A stretch of DNA of 64,000 nt from Bradyrhizobium barranii subsp. apii (lineage in GTDB: Bacteria; Pseudomonadota; Alphaproteobacteria; Rhizobiales; Xanthobacteraceae), in NCBI RefSeq assembly GCF_011516635.5, contig NZ_CP096256.1, positions 186,001 to 250,000 of the forward strand, in the 5' to 3' direction. This document shows, piece after piece, positions 47,150 through 57,099 of this stretch (position 1 is the first letter of the stretch; each line of letters begins with the position of its first letter). A model generated the notes under the pieces. It was not told the origin of the DNA. It searched no databases and saw only the letters and a list, made by a program, of their open reading frames with translations. The position numbers and the translations under genes were made by a program.

Positions 47150-47450
47150 GGTCGTGAGAGGCTCTGGATGCGCTAGAAAGCAGGGCAGCTGATGGCGTTC
47201 GATCCATCAACACCAGATCGAGAAGCGCAGAAAGCGCTGCAAGTGCGGTTATGCTGACAAATGGCCGAGCTGCCAAAAGCTCCGCCTCAGGGCATGCCGT
47301 CCGGTCGAACATCCATGCTGGAACCTCCAGCCAACGATCTGCTTGCGATCCATCCAGTGTGCAGCGGAAGGCGACATCGCCAGCCTTGTCGACGGCCCCA
47401 TGAACGCAAACTCGGCAACCAAACCAAGGATGATATCGATAAAGAACCAC
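47150..47450 (-). CDS. DUF5372-like protein
   Basis: Starts LYRYHPWFGCRVCVHGAVDK and holds LEVPAWMFDRTACPEAELLA then PFVSITALAALSALLDLV, the pattern of DUF5372 proteins found upstream of recombinase genes. The frame stays open to 46899 through the next gene, so its natural stop may have been lost. End given here is approximate. Confidence 0.55.
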
Positions 47451-47477
47451 GCGAAGAGCGGTCCTGTGGGCGTTCTC

Positions 47478-47566
47478 AAACCTCGTTGTACAACACGACC
47501 CGCAGGCACTCGACCATCGGCTATCTTAGCCCCGTTGAGTTCGAGCGCAAGGTGGGATTAGCTTAA
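47478..47566 (+). pseudogene. IS3 OrfB, 3' end
   Basis: Reads LYNTTRRHSTIGYLSPVEF then ERKVGLA-stop, the universal IS3 OrfB C-terminus, 4 bp before the right terminal repeat. Completes the mosaic IS3. Confidence 0.85.
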
Positions 47567-47596
47567 CCGGGTGTCCATCAAACCGGCAGCAGCTCA

Positions 47597-48084
47597 GAAG
47601 GCGTGTCCTTGCTGCCGTGGAAGAAGGGCGGCGGTCCGCGCGGTGCCGCTGCCAGCCTTTGCAGACAGCCGAACTCCAGCACCGCGTCGGAAAAGCGGCT
47701 GCGCTTCATGCTCGGATCGTTGTCGTGAGCCCGAGCGATTTTCAACCTGGATTGAGCCCGAGGCCTGCGGTTAACGCCCGTTGGAGTTTTTAAGACGCGG
47801 CTTTGATGAAAACAGGCGATGAAACCTTCTCCTCGAACTAATCCTGGAAGGATCAGGGATACGCCTGATCACAGGTGATTGAATCGCCCGTTCATCGTAC
47901 CTTCGGCCGGCTGGCCACAAACGCGCCGCCTAATCGCCTCGTCGCCCAAATTCCCGCAACTTTCTACCACGTCAAACGATTCTTCGAATCGATCGACATC
48001 ATATTCAGAATATAAAAGTCCTATTTTATTTCACGATGCTAGGCTGCGCATGCTGGCGATAGGCCAGTCACCCAGGAGAATGCG
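47597..48084. promoter_or_regulatory. Leader and probable promoter of the lasso cluster
   Basis: No gene. The last 110 bp are clearly AT-rich (CATATTCAGAATATAAAAG, then CTATTTTATTTCACG at 48003-48036), in contrast to the surrounding GC-rich DNA. They likely hold the promoter of the precursor gene. No exact boxes are assigned. Confidence 0.4.
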
Positions 48085-48225
48085 ATGAATAAGGAGAAGT
48101 CGATGAATACAACGACTATCAATGACACGGCGCAGGACGTCGGGGATGCCACCGAGCTCACGGAAGGCTTCGGGGGCGATTGGACCCTTGAACCTACGAC
48201 GGACGATTATTACCAACCCGCTTGA
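48085..48225 (+). CDS. Lasso peptide precursor
   Basis: 46 residues. AGGAG lies 6 bp before the ATG at 48085; a second in-frame ATG at 48103 also has AGGAG. The leader ends ...ATELTE with Thr at the penultimate position, the key recognition residue. The predicted core is GFGGDWTLEPTTDDYYQPA (19 residues). Gly1 and Glu9 fit a nine-residue macrolactam ring, with the tail TTDDYYQPA threaded and Tyr-Tyr possible steric plugs. Followed by B, C and D genes of a lasso cluster. I do not recognise this core among described lasso peptides. Cleavage site and ring are inference. Confidence 0.8.
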   Translation: MNKEKSMNTTTINDTAQDVGDATELTEGFGGDWTLEPTTDDYYQPA

Positions 48226-48235
48226 CGTGGACCGC

Positions 48236-48267
48236 TTGATGGGATGGGCTTCGGCCCATCCCATCAA
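48236..48267 (+). promoter_or_regulatory. Perfect hairpin with UUCG loop between lasso A and B genes
   Basis: A 14-bp perfect stem (TTGATGGGATGGGC and its complement) closed by TTCG, 10 bp after the precursor stop. No long T-run follows (only ATTTG), so it may act as a partial terminator or RNA stabiliser that makes precursor mRNA more abundant than the enzyme part, as known in other lasso clusters. Confidence 0.8.
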
Positions 48268-48300
48268 TTTGACGGCGAGGTGGGCAGAAGGATCGCTGCT

Positions 48301-48848
48301 GTGAGCAACGTATTCCATGCGTGGTCTAACGGCCGTTGGATCAGCCTCGACCTGCAATCCAATCGTTACAGCATGGCTAGCACATCTGTAGCTTGTCCGG
48401 AGGAGCGTGAACGGCTGACTGAGACGACAGCAAGGTTGCGCGATTGTCTGAACTCACTGCCAGCCTTCGTCCCGCCCGTCCATCTGGTGTGGCGCTATGC
48501 GCGTGCGGCTCATGCTGCCCGCCTCATTCGCAGCAGAGCATCGCTTGTCAACTCGACTTTCTGCGTGCATCACGTCACGGTACGGCACCCGTGGGAGGCG
48601 AAACGATCCATTGCTACGCCAGCGTATTCCAGCATCTGCGCAATCTTCGGTTACGCCGCCCGCGCTGTCTTGAGGATTCCGTGGGTGGATATCTTTTTTT
48701 CTATCCCTACATCGCATCGCTCGAGCTCCTCGTGGGTGTGAAGCAGCCACCGTTCAGTGCCCACGCTTGGCTGCAATCGGGCGACCTCATTTTGAACGAC
48801 ACGAGGCGGGCTGTGGAGGACTACAGCGTCATCTTGAGATTCGCGTAA
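48301..48848 (+). pseudogene. Lasso B protein (RRE plus leader peptidase), frameshifted
   Basis: GTG start with AAGGA upstream. The first ~80 codons (WISLDLQSNRYS, PPVHLVWRYARAAHAARLIR) look like the precursor-recognition domain and linker. The second part is in another frame: RPRCLEDSVGGYLFFYP (catalytic Cys), PPFSAHAWLQSGDLILND (His and Asp of the transglutaminase-like triad), ending at 48848. A -1 shift is needed at about 48530-48545. The stop overlaps the C gene start (TAATG). Otherwise complete. Confidence 0.8.
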
Positions 48849-50507
48849 TGAGACTGAACGCCGATGGGCTCCTGGATTCAGTCAAGGAGCTTGCCAGCAT
48901 CGTTGTAAACGGCCGCGTTGAAATCACGGTGCTCAACGATATTGTTGACGCCAAGACCGGCGAGCCGACTGAATTGGAACCAACACACTTCAAAGGCACG
49001 TCTCTGCCGGAGATTGTAGCTGTGCTGCAGGAGCGGTACGCTGGCGATGCGGCTTTCATTGTTCGCGCGCCGAGTGGCACTGCGATCGTACGCCCTCCTT
49101 TCTCGGAGATCTCCATCTTCTACCAAGTCAGAAATGATGTAATTGAGTGTTGGGCAGGACTGAAGCTGCCAGATGCCGTCTTGGCGCAACGCCACGCCTT
49201 CAACTTTGACTATTTGATTGGACTAATGTGCAACACGTCCTGGATGACCCCGGAAACAGGGTTGTGTGGGGTTTTCGAGCTGCTGAGTGGCGCGGCCCTC
49301 TTCATCTCAAGGGGGGGCTTTCGGCAAGTCGACTTTCTGGCGAGCGCCGTAGCCAGGCTCAAGGGAACCGCGGTCTCTTTCGAGGATGATGTGGCCAGCT
49401 TTCGCCGATTGATCTCGGCGAGCGTCGCTCACAAAACGCGCCGATATGGCGGTGGTTTTAGCATTGAATGTTCCGGGGGGCTTGATTCATCGGTCGTGGC
49501 ATTGGCAGCGGCCGACCTCCATCGAGATAGGTCCCTCTCCCTCCTGAACAGCTACTCAGAGACGGACGTCAAGGGTGACGAACGTTTCTTTTTTGCCGCG
49601 CTGGCCGAGCGGGCGCGCGGCGTGCCAACCTATGTCGAAACGAATGCTCGCTCGTCGATGACCGACCTGTCATCAGAATTGCTGGCTCCAACGCCGCGAC
49701 CTTGTAAGCTAGCGGCCACGATCGCCACGACAGCTCAACTTCACGAGGCTGCGCAGGCTGCAGGATCGCGTCTTGTGTTGACAGGGGATGGAGGCGATCA
49801 ACTATTTCTCAAGAATGCGCCGCTTGACGATGGCCAGAGAGCTGCTTGCCGAAGCCCGATCGCCACGAGAGACATTGCGCGAGCTCGCCGGCCTTGCGAT
49901 CCAGGCCCGAGCGTCTGTCTGGCGTGTTCTTGGCGACGTGATCACCGGCCAGAGCAGCCGGGACTTACGCCGGCATATGTTCGGTGATCTTCGATTTCCG
50001 CAGTCGCCTGTCGCATCAGTACGGCCGGATGTCCGAGCAGAGCTCGTACCGGGCTCTAGGGCCCTACGCCACCTGCCGACGACGCGACTGTTTCAGTTCT
50101 TCGGCATGCGTAATGCAGAGCTCAATCGCATCGCACTACGAGACATTGCGGTAGAAGAGCGAAAGGCCTTTGTGTTCTGGCCGCTCATCAAGGCCGGACT
50201 TCTCGCGGCTCGCCGAAATCACTGCTCAAATGGAATTGATCGCGCACTTGAGCGCGAGGCCTTCCGGGAAGACTTGCCCGACGTGATCTACTATCGACTT
50301 GGCAAAGGTGCTGGGCGCGATCTGCTAACTCGGTACAAATATGGTGCCTTGGCGGCACGTGTCGAGCGTAGTGCATTGTATCGGCACGGCTTGATCTCCC
50401 GTGATCTGCTCCGTACTGCTATCGATAATTTGTCTTACGATTCAGCGTCTGCGCTCATTCGGGTATGCGCTGTTGCCGATTGGATGGATCGTTATGAACT
50501 CGGGTAA
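48848..50507 (+). pseudogene. Lasso C protein (asparagine-synthetase-like cyclase), frameshifted
   Basis: The N-terminal glutaminase-like half lacks a catalytic Cys, as usual for lasso cyclases. The ATP-binding half has ECSGGLDSSVVALAA (PP-loop) and LTGDGGDQLFLK. Just after this, at about 49815-49850, the frame fails. The family sequence resumes one frame over (ARSPRETLRELAGLAIQAR ... to 50507). It should activate the Glu side chain and close the ring on Gly1. One frameshift, no homopolymer at the site. Overlaps the D gene start by 14 bp. Confidence 0.82.
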
Positions 50508-52205
50508 GCCGCCCTTGCCCCCGCTCCAATGGGACGTCATCAAGACGAGCATGCAATCTTCCCGCCTTCTTGTCGCGGGTTTCGTGCTCACGACCACTGT
50601 AGCGTCCGGCTGCGCGGTCGCCGGGCCGCTCTTGTTCTCACGGGCTGTCGCCCGGCTGGCCAGCGCGCCGCCGCTTTACACGCTCAGTTTGTTGTGGCTG
50701 TTTGCCGTTACGGCCGCGCTTGCTCGGTGCTTGCAAGACGTCAAGGTGGTTCTATCGAACAGGCTGGAACAGCACGTTCGCAATCTCTCCAGCAAGAAGA
50801 TCATGGCCGCTCTGGCGACCGCCGAGCTATCGCTGTTTGCTCAAAACAATCCGAGCAAGCTTTCGGCAATTGTGGAGAGTTGGCACCAGTCCAACAAGAT
50901 CTACATTCAGCTCTATTCGATGGTGCTAATGGGCGGGGTCGCCGATGTTGCGTTCTCGTTCCTTGCCGTCGGAGGAGCAGCGAATTGGTTGGTGGCGTTG
51001 TTCATCTTAGCCTACGGCGCCGTGCTCGTACTGACAACATGGAAGAGCAATAGGGTTACAAAGGTGTATCAAGCTCAAGCGCAGGCTTCGACTAATGAGA
51101 GCTCGAACCTTTTAGGAAGTGCGATCGAGAACATCGTTCCGATTCGCATGTTCCGCGCTCAACCTTGGATAGCTGAGCTGTATGATCGCCAGACAGCCGC
51201 CACGCGCCGAGCTTGGCTTACGTTCTATAGCGTCCGGTTGCGCTATGGCGCTTTGCAATCCGCCTTCTTGTTCGTTCAGTATGCCTCGATCTTGGGGCTT
51301 TTGCTGTGGCTCTATGACCGGTCAGGCGAGATAAGTGGGCTCGTCATGGTGAGCATGATCCTCGTTCAACTGAACCGGCCTTTCGAGCTTATCGGCATGT
51401 CAATGCGGGACATCACCGTTGCGCGTGGCATGGCTGGGCCGCTGCAGGAGCTGCTTGATGCACATGCTCCAGCGGTGCGACCCGCTATGCTCAGGCGTAC
51501 CATGCCGATATTGGGCTCACTCAACGTTTCTATCAGCGCGCTTTCGTTTGGTTATGAACGAGGGGCTTCGCCGCTCCTCTCTGAGATAACGGGCGAGTTC
51601 AAGCCCGGCGTCATCAACTTCATCATCGGACGGTCGGGTGCTGGCAAATCCACGCTTATGCAACTCCTGCTAAAAATGCATCAAGGCTACAGCGGCCTGG
51701 TGCGCATTGGCCCCCTGGACTGGACTTGGCCACGCTCGATCCGGAAGATTACCTGGCGTACGTAGGTTACTTGCCCCAAGAGCCCTTGATGATGAATCTG
51801 AGTATCCGCGAAAACGTTCTGCTGGGCCGCCCGTTTTCCGATGCGGATGTGCTTCACGCACTCGATTGCGTCCATCTGGCTGATAAGGTGACTTCCTTGC
51901 AGAACGGTTTGGACTACCGCGTCGGCGAGCGGGGCCAATTGCTAAGCGGCGGCGAGAGGCAGCGCCTTGCGATCGCCCGTGCACTCATCGCGAGGCCCCG
52001 GTTGCTGCTTCTCGACGAGCCCAGTGCCGGGCTGGACGAGCAGACCGAGGGCTGGATCTTCGACGCACTTCGACAACTCGCATCGGGCACGACGATCATA
52101 GCAGTTACGCACCGTCGGGGCGTGATAAGTCCACATGACTACGTGTTAGATTTGTCGTGCTCGGCATCCGCGAAAGCCTCGCGTGCGCTTGAACAATTTC
52201 CGTGA
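50494..52205 (+). pseudogene. Lasso D protein (ABC exporter, McjD-like), frameshifted
   Basis: Six membrane segments (ATTVASGCAVAGPLLFS-like start, LFILAYGAVLVLT, FVQYASILGLLLWLY), then the ATPase: Walker A GRSGAGKST, Q-loop YLPQEP, signature LLSGGERQRLAIARAL and Walker B LLLDEPSAG. A C5 run at about 51712-51716 coincides with the frame change between SGLVRIG and DPEDYLAYVGYL. It exports and gives immunity to the mature lasso peptide. One frameshift separates Walker A from the rest of the ATPase, so it is probably non-functional as written. Confidence 0.85.
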
Positions 52206-52277
52206 TCCGGCGTCTGAAGTAGGCCCGGACGGCACGGACTGCGGCCTTGTGCTGTCCTTCGATGATCAAGGTGCTAA

Positions 52278-53909
52278 CCCGCCCTATTCGTGAGAGCGCG
52301 GTATTTTGGTCCGACTGGTGCATCCGCACACCTCCGCTGACGAGGCGCACAGGATTGCCTTCGGCTTTTCACCGCCTGACGACCGGTACTTTGCAACGCG
52401 CTTGAGGGATGGGTTGGGTGAACGCGGGCGGACGCCCCACCGGTCAAGGACCGAGCGGCAGCAGCGCGCCGGGCAAGCTGCGGATCAGGTCGGCTTCGGG
52501 ACATGCCGCGGCGAACGCAAGGCGAATGCGGCTCTTGGTCTCGACAACCCGGGCGGCGATTTTCAAGAGCCGAAGACGCAGCGTCGCGAACTCGGCAGTG
52601 GCCAATTCCCGGACTTTGGGAATGGCGTCGCGCACGGTCAGCATCAGCCAATAAGCGGCGGTATGGAGAACGAGGCGGACTTGATTGGCGAGCGCCGAAC
52701 GGCAACTGGTGCGATCGGAGGCGAGCTGCGTCTTATGCAGCTTGATCAGATTCTCGGCTTGGCCGCGCGCGCAATACAGGCTGTCGTAGATCCACTCGGC
52801 CGAGCCGACATCGAGGCTGGTGACGACGAAGCGGATGTCGAGGCCGAGCATCGTCGCCTCAATACGGGCGACGGTGCGCCGTTCGCGATCCCAGGACTTT
52901 GCCTTGTGGCGCGTCTCGGTATAGCCGCGCAGAACAGCTAGGTTCTCGATGGCGCGTCGGGTGCGGATATCGTCGGCGACCTCGTCGACTTTTCTGGCGA
53001 GCGGCCTGGTACCGGACAGACCGAAGATGTAGTCGATGCCGTTGTTCTCGCACCACGTCATCGCCTCCGGCCGAGCATAGTGCCCGTCGCCACGGAACGT
53101 AATTCGCGTCTTGTGCCATCGCGTGCGGATGTGCCGCACCAGGCGGCGCAGATGGGCACGCACCTCGACCCCGCCAGGCGTCTTGCCGGGCCGCAGCACG
53201 ACCGCCACGGGCCGGCTCTTCTCCGTGTCGTAGACGTGGATCGGCAGGAAGCAGCGTTCGTCATAATGAGCGTTGAACAGCGAGAGTTGCTGATGGCCGT
53301 GGACGACATCGCAGGTGTCGTCAATGTCGAGCGTGACGGATGCAGGCTCGCACGGATAGCTATCCATCCATGCATCGACCAGGGTGTAGGTCAGGCGGAT
53401 CACGTCGCGCAGGCGGGGAGCATTCTCCAGCCGCGACAGCGTCGGTTGGGAACACAGATCGCGACCGCTGTCTGGTAGCCGTCCACAGGCCAGCTTGAAT
53501 GCGGGATCGGACCGCAGATGATCGAGGTCATCGGCGTCCTCGTAGCCGCAGCAGATCGCGAACATGCGCGCGCGAAACATATCGACAAGGCTGTGCACGA
53601 CCCGCGTCGGATCGCGCCGATCCGGGAACACCCGGGCCAAATTGTTGGCCAAACCGAGACGTCGCTCGGCCATCGCAAGAAGCATCACGCCCCCGTTCGA
53701 GGTCAGCCGACCGCCATCGAAGGCAGCTGTGACTTTCTTGGCGTGAACGGCTGGAAACGAGAAGGGTAGACTCGTATCATCGGTCATGGCGGGCGTGGCG
53801 TTCGCGGTGGAAGGTGATGGGGTTGGCTTCGCAACCGAATCCTACGCTTCATCAGCGCTTTACACCACGCTCGCCAGCCTCTCAGGCGCCCTCTGACGAA
53901 TAAGACGGG
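52278..53909 (-). mobile_element. IS1380-family element, copy 3
   Basis: 1632 bp with CTAA on both sides (52274-52277 and 53910-53913). The left half is nearly identical to copy 1. It interrupts the end of a GntR gene. Confidence 0.92.
52444..53787 (-). CDS. IS1380-family transposase, copy 3
   Basis: 447 residues, intact, same catalytic blocks as copy 1 (LDIDDTCDVVHGHQQ, FRGDGHYARPEAMTWCE, ARGQAENLIKLHK). Differs from copies 1 and 2 at a few sites (for example NNLARVFPD, LAVLRGYTE). Confidence 0.92.
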   Translation of the reverse strand: MTDDTSLPFSFPAVHAKKVTAAFDGGRLTSNGGVMLLAMAERRLGLANNLARVFPDRRDPTRVVHSLVDMFRARMFAICCGYEDADDLDHLRSDPAFKLACGRLPDSGRDLCSQPTLSRLENAPRLRDVIRLTYTLVDAWMDSYPCEPASVTLDIDDTCDVVHGHQQLSLFNAHYDERCFLPIHVYDTEKSRPVAVVLRPGKTPGGVEVRAHLRRLVRHIRTRWHKTRITFRGDGHYARPEAMTWCENNGIDYIFGLSGTRPLARKVDEVADDIRTRRAIENLAVLRGYTETRHKAKSWDRERRTVARIEATMLGLDIRFVVTSLDVGSAEWIYDSLYCARGQAENLIKLHKTQLASDRTSCRSALANQVRLVLHTAAYWLMLTVRDAIPKVRELATAEFATLRLRLLKIAARVVETKSRIRLAFAAACPEADLIRSLPGALLPLGP

Positions 53910-54436
53910 CTAATACCTTGGCTTTCGACAAGCAAATCGCCGTAGTACGTACGCGTTCCCATTGCGCGTGAAAGATAGACATAAACCACGTCTGCGACGT
54001 GATCCGCAATGTGGCGATGCTGTTTGACCAGCAAAGCGCGCCGATAGCACTCGCCTACTTTCAAGAAGAGTGTCGCGGGATCCTCATTGCTCGCGTAAAT
54101 GGGCCTAATTTCATCGCAGAAGCTTGCCGCCACCTTATCGATCAGCTTCGCCTTGGTGAAGCCGCTGATGCTATCGACATACATTTGTGACAGCATCTTG
54201 CAGAATAGGATGGCTTGGTCTGGGTCGATCCGCCTAGCGCTGAACCCCTTGTGGTTGACATTTTGCACTACATCGCGCTCAGTCAGCCGTATCAAAGCCT
54301 CTCGTACAGGCGAAATACCGACGCGAAGCTCATCCGCAATGTCGGTCGGCTTCAAGGCCATGCCGGGTAGCCAATAGCCGAGTAATAGACGTTCGCGCAA
54401 AGCCTGGAATACTGGATGCTGTGTCTCAAAGGTCAT
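53910..54436 (-). pseudogene. GntR-family regulator, C-terminus cut by IS1380
   Basis: The N-terminal winged HTH (FQALRERLLLGYWLPGMALK, DIADELRVGISPVREALIRL) is followed by the start of an FCD-type ligand domain with PDQAILFCKMLSQMYVDS. The frame reaches LVESQGI and then enters the IS1380 end. About 170 of an expected ~220 residues remain. May have regulated the neighbouring lasso genes or an unrelated operon; undecided. Confidence 0.8.
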
Positions 54437-54459
54437 GATTACTCGTCCGTTCAGCCGTC

Positions 54460-55068
54460 CTAGCTGCGGCGGCCAAGCGCGCCTGACCTCTTCGCGTGGC
54501 TCTGCTGCACGCGTTCGGAGAAGGCGACGCGGGAATGATCGTCAACGCAGACGTGGACGAAATCCAAACCAGCGCCGCGGCTCTTGTTCGGAGCACTCGG
54601 ATCGCCGGTGATGCGGTGTCCTACCCGCTTGAAACGCCCCAACTTTTTGATTTCGATGTGAATGATCTTGCCTGGGTGCTCGCGCTCATAGCGACGCTCC
54701 GGCGCGGCCGGCTCCAGATCGCGTATCCGGTTCAATCCCAGGCGGCGCAGGACGCGGCCGACGGTGGCCGGCGACACCGCGATCTCGGCTGCGATCTGCT
54801 TGCCGGTGTGGCGCTGGCGGCGCAAGGCCTCGATCGCCGTGCATGTGGCGAGCGGGGTTTGGCTTGGCGATGAAAGGGGTCTGGAGGAGTGATCTCGCAA
54901 TCCCTCCACACCTTCTGCGCGGAACCGTTTGACCCATTTGGCGACCGTCTTCGGCGATATGTTGAACAGGTCAGCCGCGGCGGGCAGGGTCAACCCGCCC
55001 TCGACTACGCTCCGGACCATCGCCTCTCGACCTTTGGGCGTCAAAGGCGCATTCTTGTGGACGTTCAT
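54460..55068 (-). pseudogene. IS481-family transposase, 3' truncated
   Basis: N-terminal HTH (LTPKGREAMVRSVVEGGLTL, FNISPKTVAKWVKRFRAEG), second HTH (KQIAAEIAVSPATVGRVLRR) and start of the DDE domain with LDFVHVCVDDHSRVAF (first Asp). The rest of the core is missing; the frame ends in a short non-family tail at 54460. Confidence 0.82.
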
Positions 55069-55084
55069 CTGGTCTCTCCCTCAA

Positions 55085-55230
55085 CCCTGGCTGCGCGCCA
55101 AGCTTGGTCTGCTCAGCCAGAAGACCAAACTCGCGGAGGCCATTCGATATGCGCTGTCGCGTTGGAACGGGCTGACGCGCTTCATTGCCGAGGCCCGCAT
55201 CGAGAGTGATTCCCACGTCGTCCAGCGGCG
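55085..55230 (+). pseudogene. IS66 TnpC fragment
   Basis: Plus-strand reading LRAKLGLLSQKTKLAEAIRY then ALSRWNGLTRFIAEARIESD is the region just before the catalytic Glu of IS66 TnpC. Both sides are lost, and it joins the outer-membrane protein remnant directly. Confidence 0.75.
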
Positions 55231-56853
55231 CTATGCTGTCCTTTTTGGTCCACATTGGCCAATAGCGCCCGCCGACGCCGACGCTGAAGTAGTTCTTGGT
55301 AATGAAGTAGCACAACGCGCCTCCAATCTGGACGCCGCCAACACGGTTTCCGCGTTGTTCAGCGAAGGTGGTCGTCGGGCGCAAGAGATGATTGTCACGC
55401 CCTTTGAAATCGGTCTAGAGCAGGTAAGCGACGCCCGCGCTCGAACGCCAACGCTCGGTGAGCATGGTTTCGGCGCTTAGGCCGATACGAGGTGCATTCC
55501 ATTGAGTGTTCTGGCTCCCAACAACTCTGTGATCACCCGTCGGCAAGCAGGTAGCCTTCGGCCTAGCGATCTGTACACACCCGGTCGAGTCGGAGCTCTT
55601 GTTCGTAATAGGTCCAGCCGATAAATCCGCCGACCTTGTAGTTGGCGCCGCGTAGGAAATCGTAGCCGGCGTCGGCCGTATAATAGGTGAACCTCCCGTT
55701 CGACTCGCCTGATTTCGTGTTGACATAGGGCGTGCCCCAGTCTTGATCATTCGAGTTTCCTTTGTTGAAGCGGCCAGTGCCAAGGTTACTCTTCAGGAAC
55801 ACTCCCCACGGTCTGTCAAGACGACCAAATAACTCTCCAGAAAGCCCGTCCGGTCCGTGATAAGTGAGCCTTGATACAAGAATGCTGGGATCTCCACGGC
55901 GGATTTCATCAGGCTCAGCGCTAGCGTCCCATTGGAATCGTCCCCGGCTGAGCCAGCCGCGATCCGCCTTTAAACGACCAACGGGCTGTGTGAACAATCG
56001 GCGGCGGCACGCCAGCGCGTGCGTTCGCGTACAGCGGTGCATCGGGCCATTGCGCCGCCCACGGGTCGGCGCCAAAATGGTAGTTCAACCCGATCTTTCC
56101 GAGGTGATAATTGCTGGACAGGCTCGTTGTGTTCGTCGGAAGAATTGCGAACGGCGGATCCTGCAGAGTTGGAGGCGTTGCGACACTCGGCCCGCCGAAA
56201 TGCAGATAGTCATACTCGACTTTGACAGACCACGCAGGCGCAAGCGCTTGCTCGACGCCTAGCCCAATGATGCCACCGACCCGACCATAGTCAAAATGGG
56301 TGTTTTCCTGTGGCGCGCGGCCTTCGAAGTTATTGACGACGTCGCCGCGATTGGTTTGCCAAGCTACGCCTCCCTTGAGATAGGCGAGCGTGTGACTCAG
56401 TGTGCCAAACGCGTAACCGACGCGGCCGGTCCCGGTCGCAAGGAGATTGGGACCGGCCTTGCAGTTTGCGCTCACAATAAAGCCGGAGGCGGCGAGGCAG
56501 ATATTTGTGCCCTCGGAGACAGCACCGCTGGCATCCAGTTCGACACCAAACACCCCGCCGTTCTTCTCCCAATTGTGGCCGATCTGGCCACCTGCAAGGA
56601 ATACTGGGGTATCGACGACATCGCCATAGACTGACACACCGTAGGGATTGCTGAAGGAGGTGCGACCGTACCCGCCACCGACGTGGCCGCCAATATAGCC
56701 TCCGGACCAGTTCCACACCGTGGGTGGCAGTTTCGCTTCTGGCTCAAGGTCTGCCGCATTGGCTGCACCGGTTGCGACGAGCGCAATTGTCGTGGCTCCC
56801 AAAAAAAGAACTCCAGATCGCATCCAACACTTCTCTGCATTATCTCGTTTCAC
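55231..56853 (-). pseudogene. Outer-membrane beta-barrel protein, multiply broken
   Basis: Signal peptide (FLGATTIALVATGAANAADL), then an Omp25/RopB-like barrel (WSGGYIGGHVGGGYG, GRVGYAFGTLSHTLAYLKGG, KIGLNYHFG) up to about 55960. The reading shifts frame at TTTAAAGG (about 55965) into a second barrel-like half (RGRFQWDASAEPDEIRRGD, YTADAGYDFLRGANYKVGGF), shifts again near 55590 (GDHRVVGSQNTQW), and meets an in-frame TAG near 55415 before DNHLLRPTTTFAEQ and YFSVGVGGRYWPMWTKKDS. The 3' end is cut by the IS66 scrap. About 540 codons originally visible. Confidence 0.82.
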
Positions 56854-57099
56854 AACCGAGCGCCTTTAAATTATCGCGCAGCAAACCGTCGGGCCGGATC
56901 AGACGCTAACAGCGACGGCGTTGAGTCCGTCCCGAAGACCAAACGCACTCCGATTGGTGATGATGCCGCAAAGAGAGCAAGTCGCGTGCCGAAGTGAATT
57001 CGCGGGCTTTGCAGGCACTTCGTCGCGGCTGGTGTCAAGTTGCTGACAGTGTCTCAATGCCTGCCGACCGACGCGCAGCCGCTACCGAGCAACACTTGG
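56854..57099. other. Upstream region of the OMP gene
   Basis: Should contain the former promoter (AT-rich TTTAAATTATCG at 56866-56877). No gene seen. Confidence 0.4.

Larger units (their letters stand above)
42803..47596 (+). mobile_element. IS3-family element containing other elements
   Basis: The 27-bp terminal inverted repeats at 42803-42829 and 47570-47596 match exactly, and both flanks carry GAA (42800-42802, 47597-47599), an IS3-type 3-bp duplication. Inside are orfA and the two ends of orfB, plus an IS1380 (42838-44459), an IS21 fragment and a serine-recombinase module. The middle of orfB has been lost. Confidence 0.88.

Noticed and set aside
42838..53909. Lasso cluster as cargo of a composite transposon between IS1380 copies 2 and 3
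   Set aside because: Each IS1380 has its own matched 4-bp duplication (TTAG/TTAG and CTAA/CTAA), so they inserted singly rather than as a composite.
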